Shown here: in pieces, positions 52,973 to 62,780 of the stretch
How the letters are laid out: each line of letters opens with the position of its first letter
Position numbering within the stretch: the stretch's first letter is position 1
Assembly: GCF_009835145.1 (NCBI RefSeq)
Contig: NZ_APKE01000007.1
Location: forward strand, 62,001 to 126,000
Direction of reading: 5' to 3'
Length of the DNA: 64,000 nt
DNA from: Profundibacterium mesophilum KAUST100406-0324
GTDB taxonomy: Bacteria; Pseudomonadota; Alphaproteobacteria; Rhodobacterales; Rhodobacteraceae
Position numbers and translations under genes: made by a program
The notes under the pieces: generated by a model
Databases searched by the model: none
What the model was told of the DNA's origin: nothing
The model's input: only the letters and a program-made list of their open reading frames with translations

Positions 52973-53495
52973 GCCGTCCTCTCCCTTGCTCCGCTTCCTG
53001 TAAAGCGAACCGGCGCGGCTTGGGCAAGCGGCAGTCCGCTAACAGCGCGGCGGGCGAGATGTTTGGATGCCCGCATATCGGTGTGGTGAGCTTCGGCACC
53101 GCCATGACCTGCCGCCCCCGAGGGCATCATCAACCTACGCGCGTTACGCATCGCGCGAGCGGGTTCGGCACATCGCCGATCCGCTCGATGGAGCGAAGCC
53201 GCCCCCGCCGGCGGCGGGAAGATTACCCGGCACCGGGCCGGAATATGATGCGCGGTCTTTCGAGGTGGCAGCTTTCACGAAGGCTGCACACTCCCGATCG
53301 CGCGCCGCTTGGCACATTTTCTTGGGCCTCAATGGTCGCGGATCGGCGGCGATCGGTATCCGCGCGGCGTTATCCCGATCGACGTTATTTGACAGACCGG
53401 ACCCATGCTTGAGGGAGTCTGGCTTTCAGATCAGGGCGTGCCGCCCCATCGCGGCCGCGCTTGGGAAGAAGGTCGAAGTGGCCGCCCGCCGAGGA
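52973..53495. other. Intergenic stretch without a recognised gene
   Basis: 523 bases between the prpE start and the 3' end of bluB. Frames open here have no recognisable domain and mostly run antisense into bluB. It should contain the prpE promoter near 53000; no confident elements were called. Composition is somewhat less GC-rich than the flanks. Confidence 0.5.
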
Positions 53496-54251
<756 letters not shown>

Positions 54252-54258
54252 TCATGTC

Positions 54259-54407
54259 ATCAGGCCGGTCTTCTGGCTTGGAATCTCCCCGACCGAACGC
54301 CTTCCCGGACCTGTTCCAGTGGCGGTTGTTGGGTCAGTTCTCCTTACAGCGGCGGGCCCGCGCCGGACTCTTACCGGCTTCCCGATTCTCCCCTTGGGGC
54401 ACCTGAT
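54259..54407 (-). promoter_or_regulatory. Cobalamin riboswitch upstream of bluB
   Basis: Read on the minus strand, the closing helix ATCAGG/CCTGAT spans 54407 to 54259. Inside it are AAGGGGAGAATCGGGAAGCC, GGTAAGAGTCCGGCGCGGGC, CCGCCGCTGTAAGGAG, the B12-box GCCACTGG (54323-54316), GGGAAGG and AAGCCAGAAGACCGG, all in the canonical order. Adenosylcobalamin binding should lower bluB expression. No T-tract terminator was seen before the start, so control of translation initiation is more likely. Confidence 0.93.
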
Positions 54408-54653
54408 CCTTTCCTTATCCTGCGACAAGGCGCGGCCCGCAAGTCGTCGGAACTCGGCCCTGCATCCCTGACCTGAGGCCCCGGGATCCAGTATGGCCCG
54501 GCGGATTGGCCAAAACGTCCACACCGCCGAACGAAGCTGCACGTTGCCGCGGAGGACAGTTCTAGGGAAGCTGCGCCGCGGCATCGGCTTGGACTTCCTA
54601 CGTGCCTTCGCCGCGCCCTGCTCGACCGGCTGCTTCCGGCTTGGCGCAGGATT

Positions 54654-55046
54654 TCACACTGTCCTGAAACCGACCCCATCCGGGGACGAAGCTGCCGCTT
54701 CGCTGGTCCAGAAGCGCTCGATCATCTCGAGATCGGTCAGCTTGGGCATGCGCGGCAAGGTCCCGGTCCGCTTCGAAAGCTGGAGGCTCTCCGGGCAGGG
54801 ATCATTTCCGTGGCTGCACCGCGAGAGCCACTCGAACCGCTGTTCCAGAATTACCGCAAAGATCTCCCGCCGGGATAAAGACGGGCCGTTGAGCGACCGG
54901 AACACGCGCAGCCATTGCCGGGTGGAAAGATCGAGCGCGCAAGCGCGGCGGACAGCATCCTTGTCATCCGGACCAGCCGCTCCTCCCGCATCGGGCAGGG
55001 ACCCATTCAGGGCAGTCTGGCATGTTTCGCTGGTATTCCGGGTCAT
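54654..55046 (-). CDS. Unknown protein coupled to a GNAT gene
   Basis: 130 residues, not recognised. An N-terminal polar stretch is followed by a compact region LDLSTRQWLRVFRSLNGPSL, SRREIFAVILEQRFEWLSRC and LTDLEMIERFWTSEAA with a protein-like mix of residues. Its ATG overlaps the stop of the upstream acetyltransferase gene (ATGA), good evidence for translation. It might be the target or partner of the acetyltransferase, as in toxin-antitoxin-like pairs, but nothing in the sequence proves this. Confidence 0.6.
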   Translation of the reverse strand: MTRNTSETCQTALNGSLPDAGGAAGPDDKDAVRRACALDLSTRQWLRVFRSLNGPSLSRREIFAVILEQRFEWLSRCSHGNDPCPESLQLSKRTGTLPRMPKLTDLEMIERFWTSEAAASSPDGVGFRTV

Positions 55047-55534
55047 CGGTTTTCCCTCGATCGATGGCGCGGCGGCTTTGCCGGGTGCCCCGCCAGTGCC
55101 TTGGCGAAGTAGACCCGGTTCAATCCCATCTCGGTCGCGCGATGCGTCTCGCGATAGCCGAGGCGGGGATAGAGGGCCAGGTTCTCGGTCATCTTCTCGT
55201 TGGTATAGAGCGTGATTTCATCGTGGCCCGCTTCCTGCGCCATCCGCTCCGCATGGGCGATCAGCGCACGCCCGACGCCCTTACCACGTGACCGTCTTGA
55301 AACCGCGACATTGTCGAGACGCGCTCCACCGTTCAGCATCAGGATGACGAAACCGCAAATGCCGCCCGCGTCCTCCGCCACGTCGGTCACGCCGCGATCC
55401 ACCATGGCAGCGTAGTCCTCGACGAGCGGGGCAGGTTTCCGGCCGATCTGCGAGACATAGGGCTCGTAGGCTTCCCTCGCGATGGCCTCGATAGCACCGA
55501 CATCTTCGGGCGTCGCAAGGCGGAGGTTGGTCAT
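55043..55534 (-). CDS. GNAT-family N-acetyltransferase
   Basis: 163 residues. LRLATPEDVGAIEAIAREAY begins the fold; the acetyl-CoA motif A reads LDNVAVSRRSRGKGVGRALI (the RxxGxG/A element), then LYTNEKMTENLALYPRLGY. Start MTNLRLATPEDV after a weak site. Transfers acetyl from acetyl-CoA to an unknown amine. Overlaps the 130-residue unknown gene by four bases. Confidence 0.92.
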   Translation of the reverse strand: MTNLRLATPEDVGAIEAIAREAYEPYVSQIGRKPAPLVEDYAAMVDRGVTDVAEDAGGICGFVILMLNGGARLDNVAVSRRSRGKGVGRALIAHAERMAQEAGHDEITLYTNEKMTENLALYPRLGYRETHRATEMGLNRVYFAKALAGHPAKPPRHRSRENR

Positions 55535-55941
55535 GGCGTAGCCCCTATTTCCTGCCCTGCGACCGTTACAGAAGCCGTCCGCGCCGGCCGCGAAGATACC
55601 GCGACCCGCCGGCTGCGCGGATGCCTTGACGATCAGTAGGCCGCCGTTCCGGGATCGGCAACTTCGTCCCCGAAGCTGTCGCAAGCAATTTGGCGCGCCC
55701 CCTGCTTTTCTCGTGGATAACCGGGAAGCAATTCATGCCTTGCCGCCCGGTCCTTACGCCGACGTGGCGGGACCGGGCGGCAAGCCCCGGGATGTGCAGC
55801 CGGCGATGCCTTCGGCAACGGAGCGAATGAGGGCTGGATGATTCACATCACCTTGACGGATATGACCAAGCGCAGTGGACACGTCCCCGGACCCATGATT
55901 CACCATACCGATCTGTCGGGCAAGGGAGGTCGATAAACCGC
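55535..55941. other. Divergent intergenic region with a strong hairpin
   Basis: 407 bases between the divergent GNAT and flippase-like genes. No gene is supported. The region holds the long hairpin at 55739-55784, and near its right end a GGGAGG site about 12 bases before the GTG at 55942. Confidence 0.5.
55739..55784. repeat. Perfect 15-bp inverted repeat with inner stem
   Basis: CTTGCCGCCCGGTCC (55739-55753) is the exact complement of 55770-55784. Within the 16-base loop, CGCC and GGCG form a further four-base stem around GACGT after a three-base bulge. It is far stronger than expected by chance. No T-tract follows on either strand. Could be a structured RNA element, a bidirectional terminator or a mobile-element end. 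Confidence 0.75.
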
Positions 55942-57027
55942 GTGACACGGGATGATGTTCCGGCGACACCGAGAACTGTCGATGGGCTGGATATGCCGAA
56001 ATCGAAGGGCGGATTGCTCAAACGCTGGCTGCCACCGGTCCTCGGGGGCGCCCTCGCGATATCGCTGATCTTCTGGCTCTACCGTGATCTCGACCTCGGC
56101 CGTTTCCTGAACGGGGTGGCGGAGGCGCGCACAGGTTGGATAGCGGTTCTCGTCGGGACGATCCTGCTCGAACAGGTGCTGAACGGCTGGAAGTGGAGGC
56201 AGATCCTTCATGACGTGAAACCCGTCCGCACGCTGCGGCTTACCGGTGCGCTGCTGGCCGGCTACGGTGCCAACGTGTTGGTGCCGCTAGGGATCAGCCC
56301 GCTTGTCCGGTCGTGGCTCATCGCGCGAATGGAAGGGTTGAAGATGGGCACCGTCCTGAGCACGACCATCATCGCCCGCTTCATCGACGGGGTGGTCTTC
56401 GCCCTTTTCGCCGGGCTGGTGGCGATGGCGGGGCAGGTCCCGATGATCGAAGGCGATCTGGAACTCGGGCTGGCCGTCGCGGGGGCGCTGAACTTTTTCC
56501 TGTTCGGCATGGCCCTTTGGGCGATGTATCGCTTTCGAGAGCTTTTCGCAGAGGAAGGTCCACTGATCTGCCGCCTGTTCGATTGGGTGGCGACGCGGTT
56601 CCGCGCCAATGGCGCTGCGCTGCGCCGGACGCTTTGCGCGGGCATTGTCTGGCCGAGGGGAGGTCTGCATCGCGGCTATGTCATCATTGCTGCCGTCGCG
56701 GCCAAGCTTGTCGCCTCCAGCCACTATCTTTGGGCGGGCCTGGCGGTAGGGGTAACGCTTGCACCTTTCGACTACCTTTTCCTCATGGTCTTTGCCGGTT
56801 TCTCGCTTGTGCTTTCGCGCTTCGTGCGGGTGCCGGGGGGCTTCGTCATAGGCTCGGCATTAGCGTTCGAGCTTCTGGGCGTGCCCGAAGAGCAGGCGCT
56901 CTTGATGATCCTTTTCAACTGGATGCTGTCGATCATCCTTGTTGTGGGTTTCGGACTGGTCGTGCTTTGGCAGTCGGGTCTCGACATTCGGCGGGCGCAG
57001 ACGGAGGCGGCGAATGCCAACGCCTGA
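55942..57027 (+). CDS. Flippase-like / lysylphosphatidylglycerol synthase TM-region protein
   Basis: 361 residues from a GTG start (ATG at 55993 is an alternative). About eight helices; WIAVLVGTILLEQVLNGWKWRQIL, GALLAGYGANVLVPLGISPLVRSW, ARFIDGVVFALFAGLVAMAG and FELLGVPEEQALLMILFNWM fit the UPF0104/LPG_synthase_TM family, which includes the flippase part of MprF. No synthase domain is attached, so lipid movement is the likeliest role. The substrate is unknown. Confidence 0.85.
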   Translation: MTRDDVPATPRTVDGLDMPKSKGGLLKRWLPPVLGGALAISLIFWLYRDLDLGRFLNGVAEARTGWIAVLVGTILLEQVLNGWKWRQILHDVKPVRTLRLTGALLAGYGANVLVPLGISPLVRSWLIARMEGLKMGTVLSTTIIARFIDGVVFALFAGLVAMAGQVPMIEGDLELGLAVAGALNFFLFGMALWAMYRFRELFAEEGPLICRLFDWVATRFRANGAALRRTLCAGIVWPRGGLHRGYVIIAAVAAKLVASSHYLWAGLAVGVTLAPFDYLFLMVFAGFSLVLSRFVRVPGGFVIGSALAFELLGVPEEQALLMILFNWMLSIILVVGFGLVVLWQSGLDIRRAQTEAANANA

Positions 57028-57232
57028 GGCAGCCCTCAGCGGCGCAATCAACTGAACTCGAAGCAGGCCTTGCACGTAGGAAAGCCTGAGGTCCGGTTGT
57101 CGCTCCATCGCGTTTCCCGAACGTGCGAACTTATGCGCATCATGGCGAAGATGGGTGCTTTCCTACCTTTTTGCCGCAAGGGCGCTATACCCAGCCTTTC
57201 ATGTCCAGCATTTGAAAACGCGCTCGTAGGCC

Positions 57233-57260
57233 GCCGTTCGCCAAGAGACGGGCGAACGGC
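57233..57260. terminator. Perfect 10-bp hairpin after the membrane-anchor gene
   Basis: GCCGTTCGCC (57233-57242) and GGCGAACGGC (57251-57260) with an 8-base loop, ending 11 bases beyond the stop of the anchor gene on the minus strand. It lies between convergent 3' ends and could act as a terminator for both; no T-tract. Confidence 0.5.
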
Positions 57261-57271
57261 AGCTCTTGTTC

Positions 57272-57934
57272 TCAGCTGGCGTCCTTGAACTCGGCGTATT
57301 CGCCGCGCACCTGCACCGTGACCGTCACGTCGGAGGAGTCGCGGTTGCGCCAGAACCAGCCGTGTTCGCCGTCGAAGGCCGCAACGATCTCGCCCTCGGC
57401 ACCGGTCGAACCGCGGCCCTTTTCATAGGTCACGGACTCGCCGCCCCCGTGGCCGTGCAGGTCGAAGTTCACCCGTGCGCCTTCGACGAGCATGCGGTAT
57501 TCGGCCGTCTGTCCTTCTTCCATAACCAGCTTCCATTCGGCGGTATCGCCGGGGGTTAGGGTGAAGGTGATCTCGTCGCGCCATTCCTCGGCGGTCTCGG
57601 GTTCGGCGGTCTCCTGTGCATAGGCCGCGCCGACGAAGAGGCCGAGGATATCGTTTGCGAGAGTCGATTGCTCCTCCATGCCGAGCGCCTTCTGCCGCGC
57701 TTCCATCTCCATGAGACGATCGGCTTCCGCCTCGGCGGCGAGCTGGGTCTTGATCTCGCCCATTTCGGCCAGGCCGAGCACGCCGCCGATCCCGGTCGGG
57801 TCGATGTTGTATTCTGCCGGCAATACCACGGTGACGAGGATCACCACCGCGGCGCCGGCGGCGATCGCCGTGGAGCGGAGCAGTTGCCGGGAGGAGGGAA
57901 GCTCGTCGAGGCTGGGTTTCTGTGCGTTGAACAT
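57272..57934 (-). CDS. Membrane-anchored periplasmic protein linked to HupE
   Basis: 220 residues. One N-terminal helix (TAIAAGAAVVILVTVVLPAEY), an acidic coiled region (EAEADRLMEMEARQKALGME), then a beta-rich domain: EITFTLTPGDTAEWKLVM, ARVNFDLHGHGGGESVTYE and GWFWRNRDSSDVTVTVQVRG. The HGHGGG stretch may bind metal. Similar 'transmembrane anchor' proteins accompany HupE/UreJ genes in Rhodobacterales. Seventeen bases separate it from hupE. Function unknown. Confidence 0.8.
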   Translation of the reverse strand: MFNAQKPSLDELPSSRQLLRSTAIAAGAAVVILVTVVLPAEYNIDPTGIGGVLGLAEMGEIKTQLAAEAEADRLMEMEARQKALGMEEQSTLANDILGLFVGAAYAQETAEPETAEEWRDEITFTLTPGDTAEWKLVMEEGQTAEYRMLVEGARVNFDLHGHGGGESVTYEKGRGSTGAEGEIVAAFDGEHGWFWRNRDSSDVTVTVQVRGEYAEFKDAS

Positions 57935-57951
57935 TTGGGTCTCCTATTGTC

Positions 57952-58680
57952 TCAGGCAGCTACGAAGTAGCCGGTGATCTGCAGGCCCATGAGGATGAAC
58001 CCCATGGACATCATGACGACATTGGCGGTGTAGGCCCGGCGGAAGAAATTCGGGGACTTCCGCCAATAGCCCATGACGATGAGGATGATGGCGAGCGCCA
58101 TCAACTGGCCGAGTTCGACGCCCACGTTGAACGCCAGGAGATTGGCCAGCAGTCCTTCGGACGCGATGTCGTAGTCGAGGATCTTGGTTGCCAGGCCCGT
58201 GCCGTGGAAGAAGCCGAAGATCAACGTGGCGGCCTTTGTATTGGGCTGGACGCCGAACCAGCGCTGGTAGGCGCCGAGGTTGTCGAGTGCCTTGTAGACG
58301 ACCGAGAGGCCGATGATCGCGTCGATGACGTAGGCGTTGATGCCCCAGCCGAACCAGACGCCGAGCAGCATCGTGGTCGAGTGGCCGATGGCGAAGAGGC
58401 TCACGTAGATGCCGACGTCCTTCATCCGGTAGAGGAAGAACACGACGCCGAGCAGGAACAGGATATGGTCGTATCCGGTCACCATGTGCTTGGCGCCGAG
58501 ATACATGAAGGGGACGATGTTCACCCCCCAGATTTCCTGGATGTAGCCGGCGTCGCCCGGCGTGACGTTGTGGGCAGCGGCGTGGCCCGCGCTGTAGGTG
58601 AGCGCGGCCAGCGTGAGGAAGGACAGGAGCAGTGTCCGGCGAATGCCGGGATCGCTCCAGCCCCCGTAGGGTATGGTCAT
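57952..58680 (-). CDS. HupE/UreJ-family membrane protein, probable Ni/Co permease
   Basis: 242 residues with a signal-like first helix and six to seven more. GAKHMVTGYDHILFLLGVVFFLY holds the family motif HxxxGxDH; FAIGHSTTMLLG and FGFFHGTGLATK add the conserved histidines, and LLAFNVGVELGQLMAL is typical. Family members import nickel or cobalt. Location beside a His-rich protein and a truncated CsoR/RcnR-type regulator, about 4 kb from bluB, supports cobalt or nickel over other metals. Confidence 0.9.
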   Translation of the reverse strand: MTIPYGGWSDPGIRRTLLLSFLTLAALTYSAGHAAAHNVTPGDAGYIQEIWGVNIVPFMYLGAKHMVTGYDHILFLLGVVFFLYRMKDVGIYVSLFAIGHSTTMLLGVWFGWGINAYVIDAIIGLSVVYKALDNLGAYQRWFGVQPNTKAATLIFGFFHGTGLATKILDYDIASEGLLANLLAFNVGVELGQLMALAIILIVMGYWRKSPNFFRRAYTANVVMMSMGFILMGLQITGYFVAA

Positions 58681-58734
58681 GGATTGGTCTCCGAATCTGT
58701 CTTGATCGCTTGCATGTGCATGTCGGTGCAGCGA

Positions 58735-59088
58735 TCAGACGCGCGGAGGTCTTTCGATCAGGCGAACCGGCCACGGACCCGAAGAAGTCATGTTCGCTCT
58801 CTGGAGGGTTCCGTAATCCGTGAGGGATACCACCTGCCGGATCGCCGCCAGGATTGCCGGGCTGTGGTCGTGATCGGCACTGTCGTGCCCGTGCCCGTGC
58901 ATCGCCCAGGCCAGGTCTTCCTCCAGCCCGTGCGAATGGCCGTGCTCGTCGATCATCTCCGCGTGCTCCTGAAGCGTTTCGAAGATGGCGGGGGCGTGGG
59001 AGGTGGCCGGCATGAAGGACCAGACGACAAGCGCTACACACAGAAGCGCTGCAAGCGTGCGCCGGCAAGTGGTGGCAATCGATCGCAT
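58735..59088 (-). CDS. His-rich exported protein
   Basis: 117 residues. Signal peptide RTLAALLCVALVVWSFMPA; the mature part contains HAEMIDEHGHSHGLEEDL and AMHGHGHDSADHDHSP, a clear metal-binding His/Asp cluster. Ends LIERPPRV. It is the first gene of the set with hupE and the anchor gene. A CsoR/RcnR-type operator lies 53 bases upstream. Probably buffers Ni, Co or Zn in the periplasm. Confidence 0.8.
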   Translation of the reverse strand: MRSIATTCRRTLAALLCVALVVWSFMPATSHAPAIFETLQEHAEMIDEHGHSHGLEEDLAWAMHGHGHDSADHDHSPAILAAIRQVVSLTDYGTLQRANMTSSGPWPVRLIERPPRV

Positions 59089-59140
59089 CGGTCCTGTCTG
59101 CCTCGTCTCGTGAGATGCGGCCCTGACCGGCCGTCTTGCC

Positions 59141-59160
59141 CTATCCCCCGGGGAGGATAG
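59141..59160. promoter_or_regulatory. CsoR/RcnR-type operator
   Basis: CTATCCCCCGGGGAGGATAG is a 20-base near-palindrome with CTATCC/GGATAG arms around a C/G tract, the pattern bound by CsoR/RcnR/FrmR tetramers. It lies between the His-rich gene and the divergent truncated regulator, ten bases before the latter. Confidence 0.6.
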
Positions 59161-59169
59161 CGTCATGCT

Positions 59170-59280
59170 ATGATGGACCCTCGCATTCACGCAACCCATC
59201 CGGCTCTCATTGCCCGGCTGAAACGTGCCGACGGGCACCTGCGCTCGGTCATCGCGATGCTCGAGGCCGGCAAGCCGTGC
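59170..59280 (+). pseudogene. Truncated CsoR/RcnR-family metal-sensing regulator
   Basis: The first 37 codons (ATHPALIARLKRADGHLRSV followed by IAMLEAGKPC) match the N-terminal helix of FrmR/RcnR/CsoR proteins, which run to about 90 residues. After GKPC, where the family continues with a Gln/Ala-rich helix and a C-terminal dimer helix, similarity stops. The open frame continues to 59448 with unrelated Arg-rich sequence. The second metal-ligand region is missing, so a functional tetramer is unlikely. Deletion or replacement of the 3' part. Confidence 0.7.
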
Positions 59281-59954
59281 GGTTCGCACTGTCGCATCCA
59301 TGCTGGTTGGTTTCCTATCCTCAGATCGGAGCGCCGGTGGCCCTTGCGGGTCTCGGGTAGCCGGCCGCGCTCGGCACCATCCCTCCCGCGAAGACGAAGG
59401 CAGATTGCCAGGCGGTTCTGGAAACAACGAGCATGGCCGCATCGCTGAAATCAATCAGCCTCCGGCGAACCCGGAGCGGCTCAGCGCGGGTCATCTTTTG
59501 CCGCCAGCGACCATGCACGGAATGGTGGATGCAAGGGCCCTTGGCGGCGCTATTCCCGACCGTCCACGGCCGGGATGTGGATATGCGCTTGGCCTGATGT
59601 CCGGTGCCGTGAAAGGTGCGGGCAGGGCGGTAGGGCACTTTGGTGCCGTTCAGTGTAGGCGCGATCTATCATTTTTCCGATCTCGATGACCCGGTCACTG
59701 TGGCCTCTTTCACCGCCAGGACCGCCAGGACCGCCGAGGGCACCGCCGGATTTGTGGCGGAGAAATTGGCGGAAGGTCGATGGACGCTCCCGTCCCGCTT
59801 TGCCGGCCTACCCGATACGCGGACACCCTCGAATGATGTGATGGGCGATTTTCGACATCGAGGGCGGAAATGGACGGGCAGGGCCGATTCCGATGCCTAG
59901 ACTGAAGGGCAAGGAGCCGGCGCGGTGCCGGCCCTTCGACAAGGTCGCGTTGCC
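59281..59954. other. Degraded or non-coding stretch
   Basis: About 670 bases after the break in the regulator gene. No gene is supported. A nine-base unit ACCGCCAGG is repeated at 59712 and 59721, with a variant copy at 59730. The sequence is less GC-biased and its frames have poor composition, consistent with remnants left by a deletion or old insertion. Confidence 0.5.
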
Positions 59955-60086
59955 ATGAGTGACAAGAACCCCAAGAAGAAGATGAAGGAAGCCAAACCGG
60001 CCCCCAAGCCAGAAGCCGCCCCCATGGGATCGGCCAAGGGCGGTGCCAAGACGAAGGAGGGCGCGAAGCCCGAGCGCAAGGGCTGA
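59955..60086 (+). CDS. 43-residue Lys/Ala/Pro-rich small protein
   Basis: MSDKNPKKKMKEAKPAPKPE continuing with Ala, Gly and Lys to KPERKG. Very basic and probably disordered. A possible ribosome site (AAGG) precedes the ATG. Such short Lys/Pro/Ala proteins occur in many Rhodobacterales genomes; nucleic-acid binding is plausible but unproven. Stands alone between the degraded stretch and maeB. Confidence 0.65.
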   Translation: MSDKNPKKKMKEAKPAPKPEAAPMGSAKGGAKTKEGAKPERKG

Positions 60087-60279
60087 ACGCGAACCGGCGC
60101 AGGCCGGATCGCAGGAGCAGGATCGGACCGGTGGAAAGGCCGGCAGGGGGCGGGCGCCGAGGGGTGGCCCGCCCCGATCGCGCCCGGCCATGTGTCCCCG
60201 CGCCAAGGGTATGGCGGCGGGCGCCGATACCCGCCATCCCTTGCCGCCCCCTTGCCGCCCCCGTGCCCCGAGGAGGGGC

Positions 60280-62559
60280 TCAGCCGTAATGGGCGACCGG
60301 GGTGCCCGCGAGCGCGCTCATGTTCAGAAGGCCGCGCGCGGTGATCGAGGAGGTCACGATATGGGCCCGGTTTCCCATGCCCATCAGGATCGGCCCGACC
60401 TCGAGCCCGCCGGCCTTCATCTTGAGAATGTTGCGCACGCCCGAGGCGGCATCGGTATTGGCGAAGACCAGGACATTCGCCACGCCGCTCATGCGCGAAT
60501 TGGGATAAATCCGCTCCCGCAGCCCGGCATCGAGCGCCGCATCGGCATGCATCTCGCCCTCGTATTCGAAATCGAGCGCCTGCGCGTCGAGAATCGCCAG
60601 GGCATCGCGCATCCGGATCCCGGTATCGCAGTCGAGATTGCCGAATTGTGAATGCGAGCAAAGCGCGATCTTGGGGGCGATGCCGAAGCGGCGGACGTGC
60701 CGCGCCGCCCCGATCACCGTCTCCGCGATCTGGGCGGGCGTCGGGGTGGGATGCACCTGCGTATCGGCAACGAAGAGTGGCCCGTCCTCCAGGATCATCA
60801 GGCTGAGCGCGCCGACGGGATGCAGGGTGTCGGTGCCAAGGACCTGCTGGATATAGTTGAGGTGCCACAGGTATTGACCGAACGTGCCGCAGATCATGCT
60901 GTCGGCATCCTCGCGCAGGACCATCACCGAGCCGATCGCGGTGGTGTTGGTGCGCATGATCGCCTTGGCGAGATCCGGGGTCACGCCGCGGCGCTGCATT
61001 CGGGTGTGATAGGTCTGCCAGTAGTCGCGGTAGCGTGGATCGTTCTCGGGATTGACGATCTCGAAGTCGCGGCCCGGACGGATCGGCAACCCGGCCCGCT
61101 CGGCGCGCGCGTCGATGACCTCGGGCCGTCCGATCAGGATCGGCTTGTCGGTCGTCTCCTCCAGCATTGCGTTGGCCGCGCGCAGCACCCGCTCGTCCTC
61201 GCCCTCGGCGAAGACGATGCGGCGCGAGGCGGTGCCGGCGGCCTCGAAGACCGGGCGCATGATCATCGCCGACTTGAACACCGACCCGTCGAGCTTGCGC
61301 TTATAGGCGCCGAGATCGGCGATCGGGCGCAGCGCGACGCCGCTCTCCATTGCCGCCTTCGCCACGGCGCTCGCCACCACGCCCATCAGGCGCGGATCGA
61401 AGGGTTTGGGGATCAGATAGGTCGCGCCGAAGCTCATCTGCTCGCCCTGGTAGGCGGCGGCGGCCTCGGCGCTGGTGGTGGCGCGGGCCAGTGCCGCGAT
61501 CCCCTCGATGCAGGCGATCTTCATCTGGTCGTTGATCTCGGTGGCGCCCACGTCGAGCGCGCCGCGGAAGATGAAGGGGAAGCACAGGACATTGTTGACC
61601 TGGTTGGGATAGTCCGAGCGCCCGGTGGCGATGATGGCGCCGGGGGCGACGCTGCGTGCGTCTTCGGGCTGGATCTCGGGATTGGGGTTGGCGAGCGCGA
61701 AGATGATCGGATCGCGGGCCATCCGGCCCACCATCTCGGGCGTCAGCACGCCGGGGCCGGACAGGCCGAGGAACATGTCGGCGCCATCGATCACATCGCC
61801 GAGGCTGCGCAGGTCGGAGGCTTGCGCGAAGGCGGCCTTCTGCGGGTTCATGTCCTCGGTCCGGCCCTCGTAGACCAGCCCGTTGATGTCGCACAGCCAG
61901 ATATTCTCCCGCCGCACGCCCAGTTTCACCAGCATGTTGAGGCAGGCAATGCCTGCCGCGCCGCCGCCCGTCGAGACGATCTTGATGTCCTCGAAGCGCT
62001 TGCCGGCCACCCGCATCGCATTGGTCGCGGCTGCGCCGACAACGATGGCGGTGCCATGCTGGTCGTCGTGGAATACGGGGATGTTCATCCGCTCGCGGCA
62101 GATTTCCTCGACGATGAAGCAGTCCGGCGCCTTGATGTCCTCAAGGTTGATCGCGCCGAAAGTCGGCTCCAGCGCGCAGACGATCTCCGCCAGCTTCACG
62201 GGGTCGTTCTCGCTGAGCTCGATGTCGAAGCAGTCGATATTGGCGAATTTCTTGAACAGAACCGCCTTGCCTTCCATCACGGGCTTGGAGGCCAGACCGC
62301 CGATATTGCCCAGCCCCAGCACCGCCGTTCCGTTGCTGACCACGCCCACGAGATTGCCGCGGGTGGTGTAGTCACGCGCCGCATCCGGGTTGGCCTTGAT
62401 CTCGAGACAGGCTTCCGCAACGCCCGGCGAATAGGCCCGGCTCAGATCGCGCCCGTTGGCAAGGGGCTTGGTGGCCCTGATCTCGAGCTTCCCGGGCTTG
62501 GGAAGGGCGTGATAATCCAGCGCCGCCTGGCGCAGGGCATCGGTGCGGTCGGTGCTCAT
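60280..62559 (-). CDS. maeB: NADP-dependent malic enzyme MaeB with phosphotransacetylase-like domain
   Basis: 759 residues. N-terminal malic domain ([40 protein letters not shown]), NAD-binding domain ([39 protein letters not shown]), then a phosphotransacetylase-like domain from about residue 430 ([40 protein letters not shown]). The second domain regulates activity, commonly by acetyl-CoA, and lacks known transferase activity. Converts malate to pyruvate and CO2 with NADPH formation. Monocistronic. Confidence 0.97.
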   Translation of the reverse strand: MSTDRTDALRQAALDYHALPKPGKLEIRATKPLANGRDLSRAYSPGVAEACLEIKANPDAARDYTTRGNLVGVVSNGTAVLGLGNIGGLASKPVMEGKAVLFKKFANIDCFDIELSENDPVKLAEIVCALEPTFGAINLEDIKAPDCFIVEEICRERMNIPVFHDDQHGTAIVVGAAATNAMRVAGKRFEDIKIVSTGGGAAGIACLNMLVKLGVRRENIWLCDINGLVYEGRTEDMNPQKAAFAQASDLRSLGDVIDGADMFLGLSGPGVLTPEMVGRMARDPIIFALANPNPEIQPEDARSVAPGAIIATGRSDYPNQVNNVLCFPFIFRGALDVGATEINDQMKIACIEGIAALARATTSAEAAAAYQGEQMSFGATYLIPKPFDPRLMGVVASAVAKAAMESGVALRPIADLGAYKRKLDGSVFKSAMIMRPVFEAAGTASRRIVFAEGEDERVLRAANAMLEETTDKPILIGRPEVIDARAERAGLPIRPGRDFEIVNPENDPRYRDYWQTYHTRMQRRGVTPDLAKAIMRTNTTAIGSVMVLREDADSMICGTFGQYLWHLNYIQQVLGTDTLHPVGALSLMILEDGPLFVADTQVHPTPTPAQIAETVIGAARHVRRFGIAPKIALCSHSQFGNLDCDTGIRMRDALAILDAQALDFEYEGEMHADAALDAGLRERIYPNSRMSGVANVLVFANTDAASGVRNILKMKAGGLEVGPILMGMGNRAHIVTSSITARGLLNMSALAGTPVAHYG

Positions 62560-62780
62560 GTGGCGTAATTCCTGCTCGGTCCGTTCGGCGCACCGTAACG
62601 CGCGCCGCCGTCCCGATACCAGCAGTATCCGCGAGCAGGCGCGGCGCGATAAAGGGTTCCGCGCCGCGCCGCCCGCAAGGGCCGCCCATGCGCTAGGGCA
62701 CGGGCGCGCGGCTCAGGGCCCTCGAAGCCGCCGAATGCGCCCGCCCGGACCGCGACGTCAGCGGCAAAGAGGCGCCGCGG

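Noticed and set aside
59712-59738. Short tandem repeat as a CRISPR or satellite
   Set aside because: Only two exact nine-base units and one variant; no spacers and no cas genes.
59640-59900. Possible IS110-type transposase remnant (VGAIYHFSDLDDPVTVASF)
   Set aside because: Only about 15 residues look similar to the VGAxTA...DDPARF region, and the rest is unrelated; too weak to call.
60652-62568. A 638-codon open frame on the plus strand
   Set aside because: Antisense to maeB over its length; composition is a GC artefact and no ribosome site precedes it.
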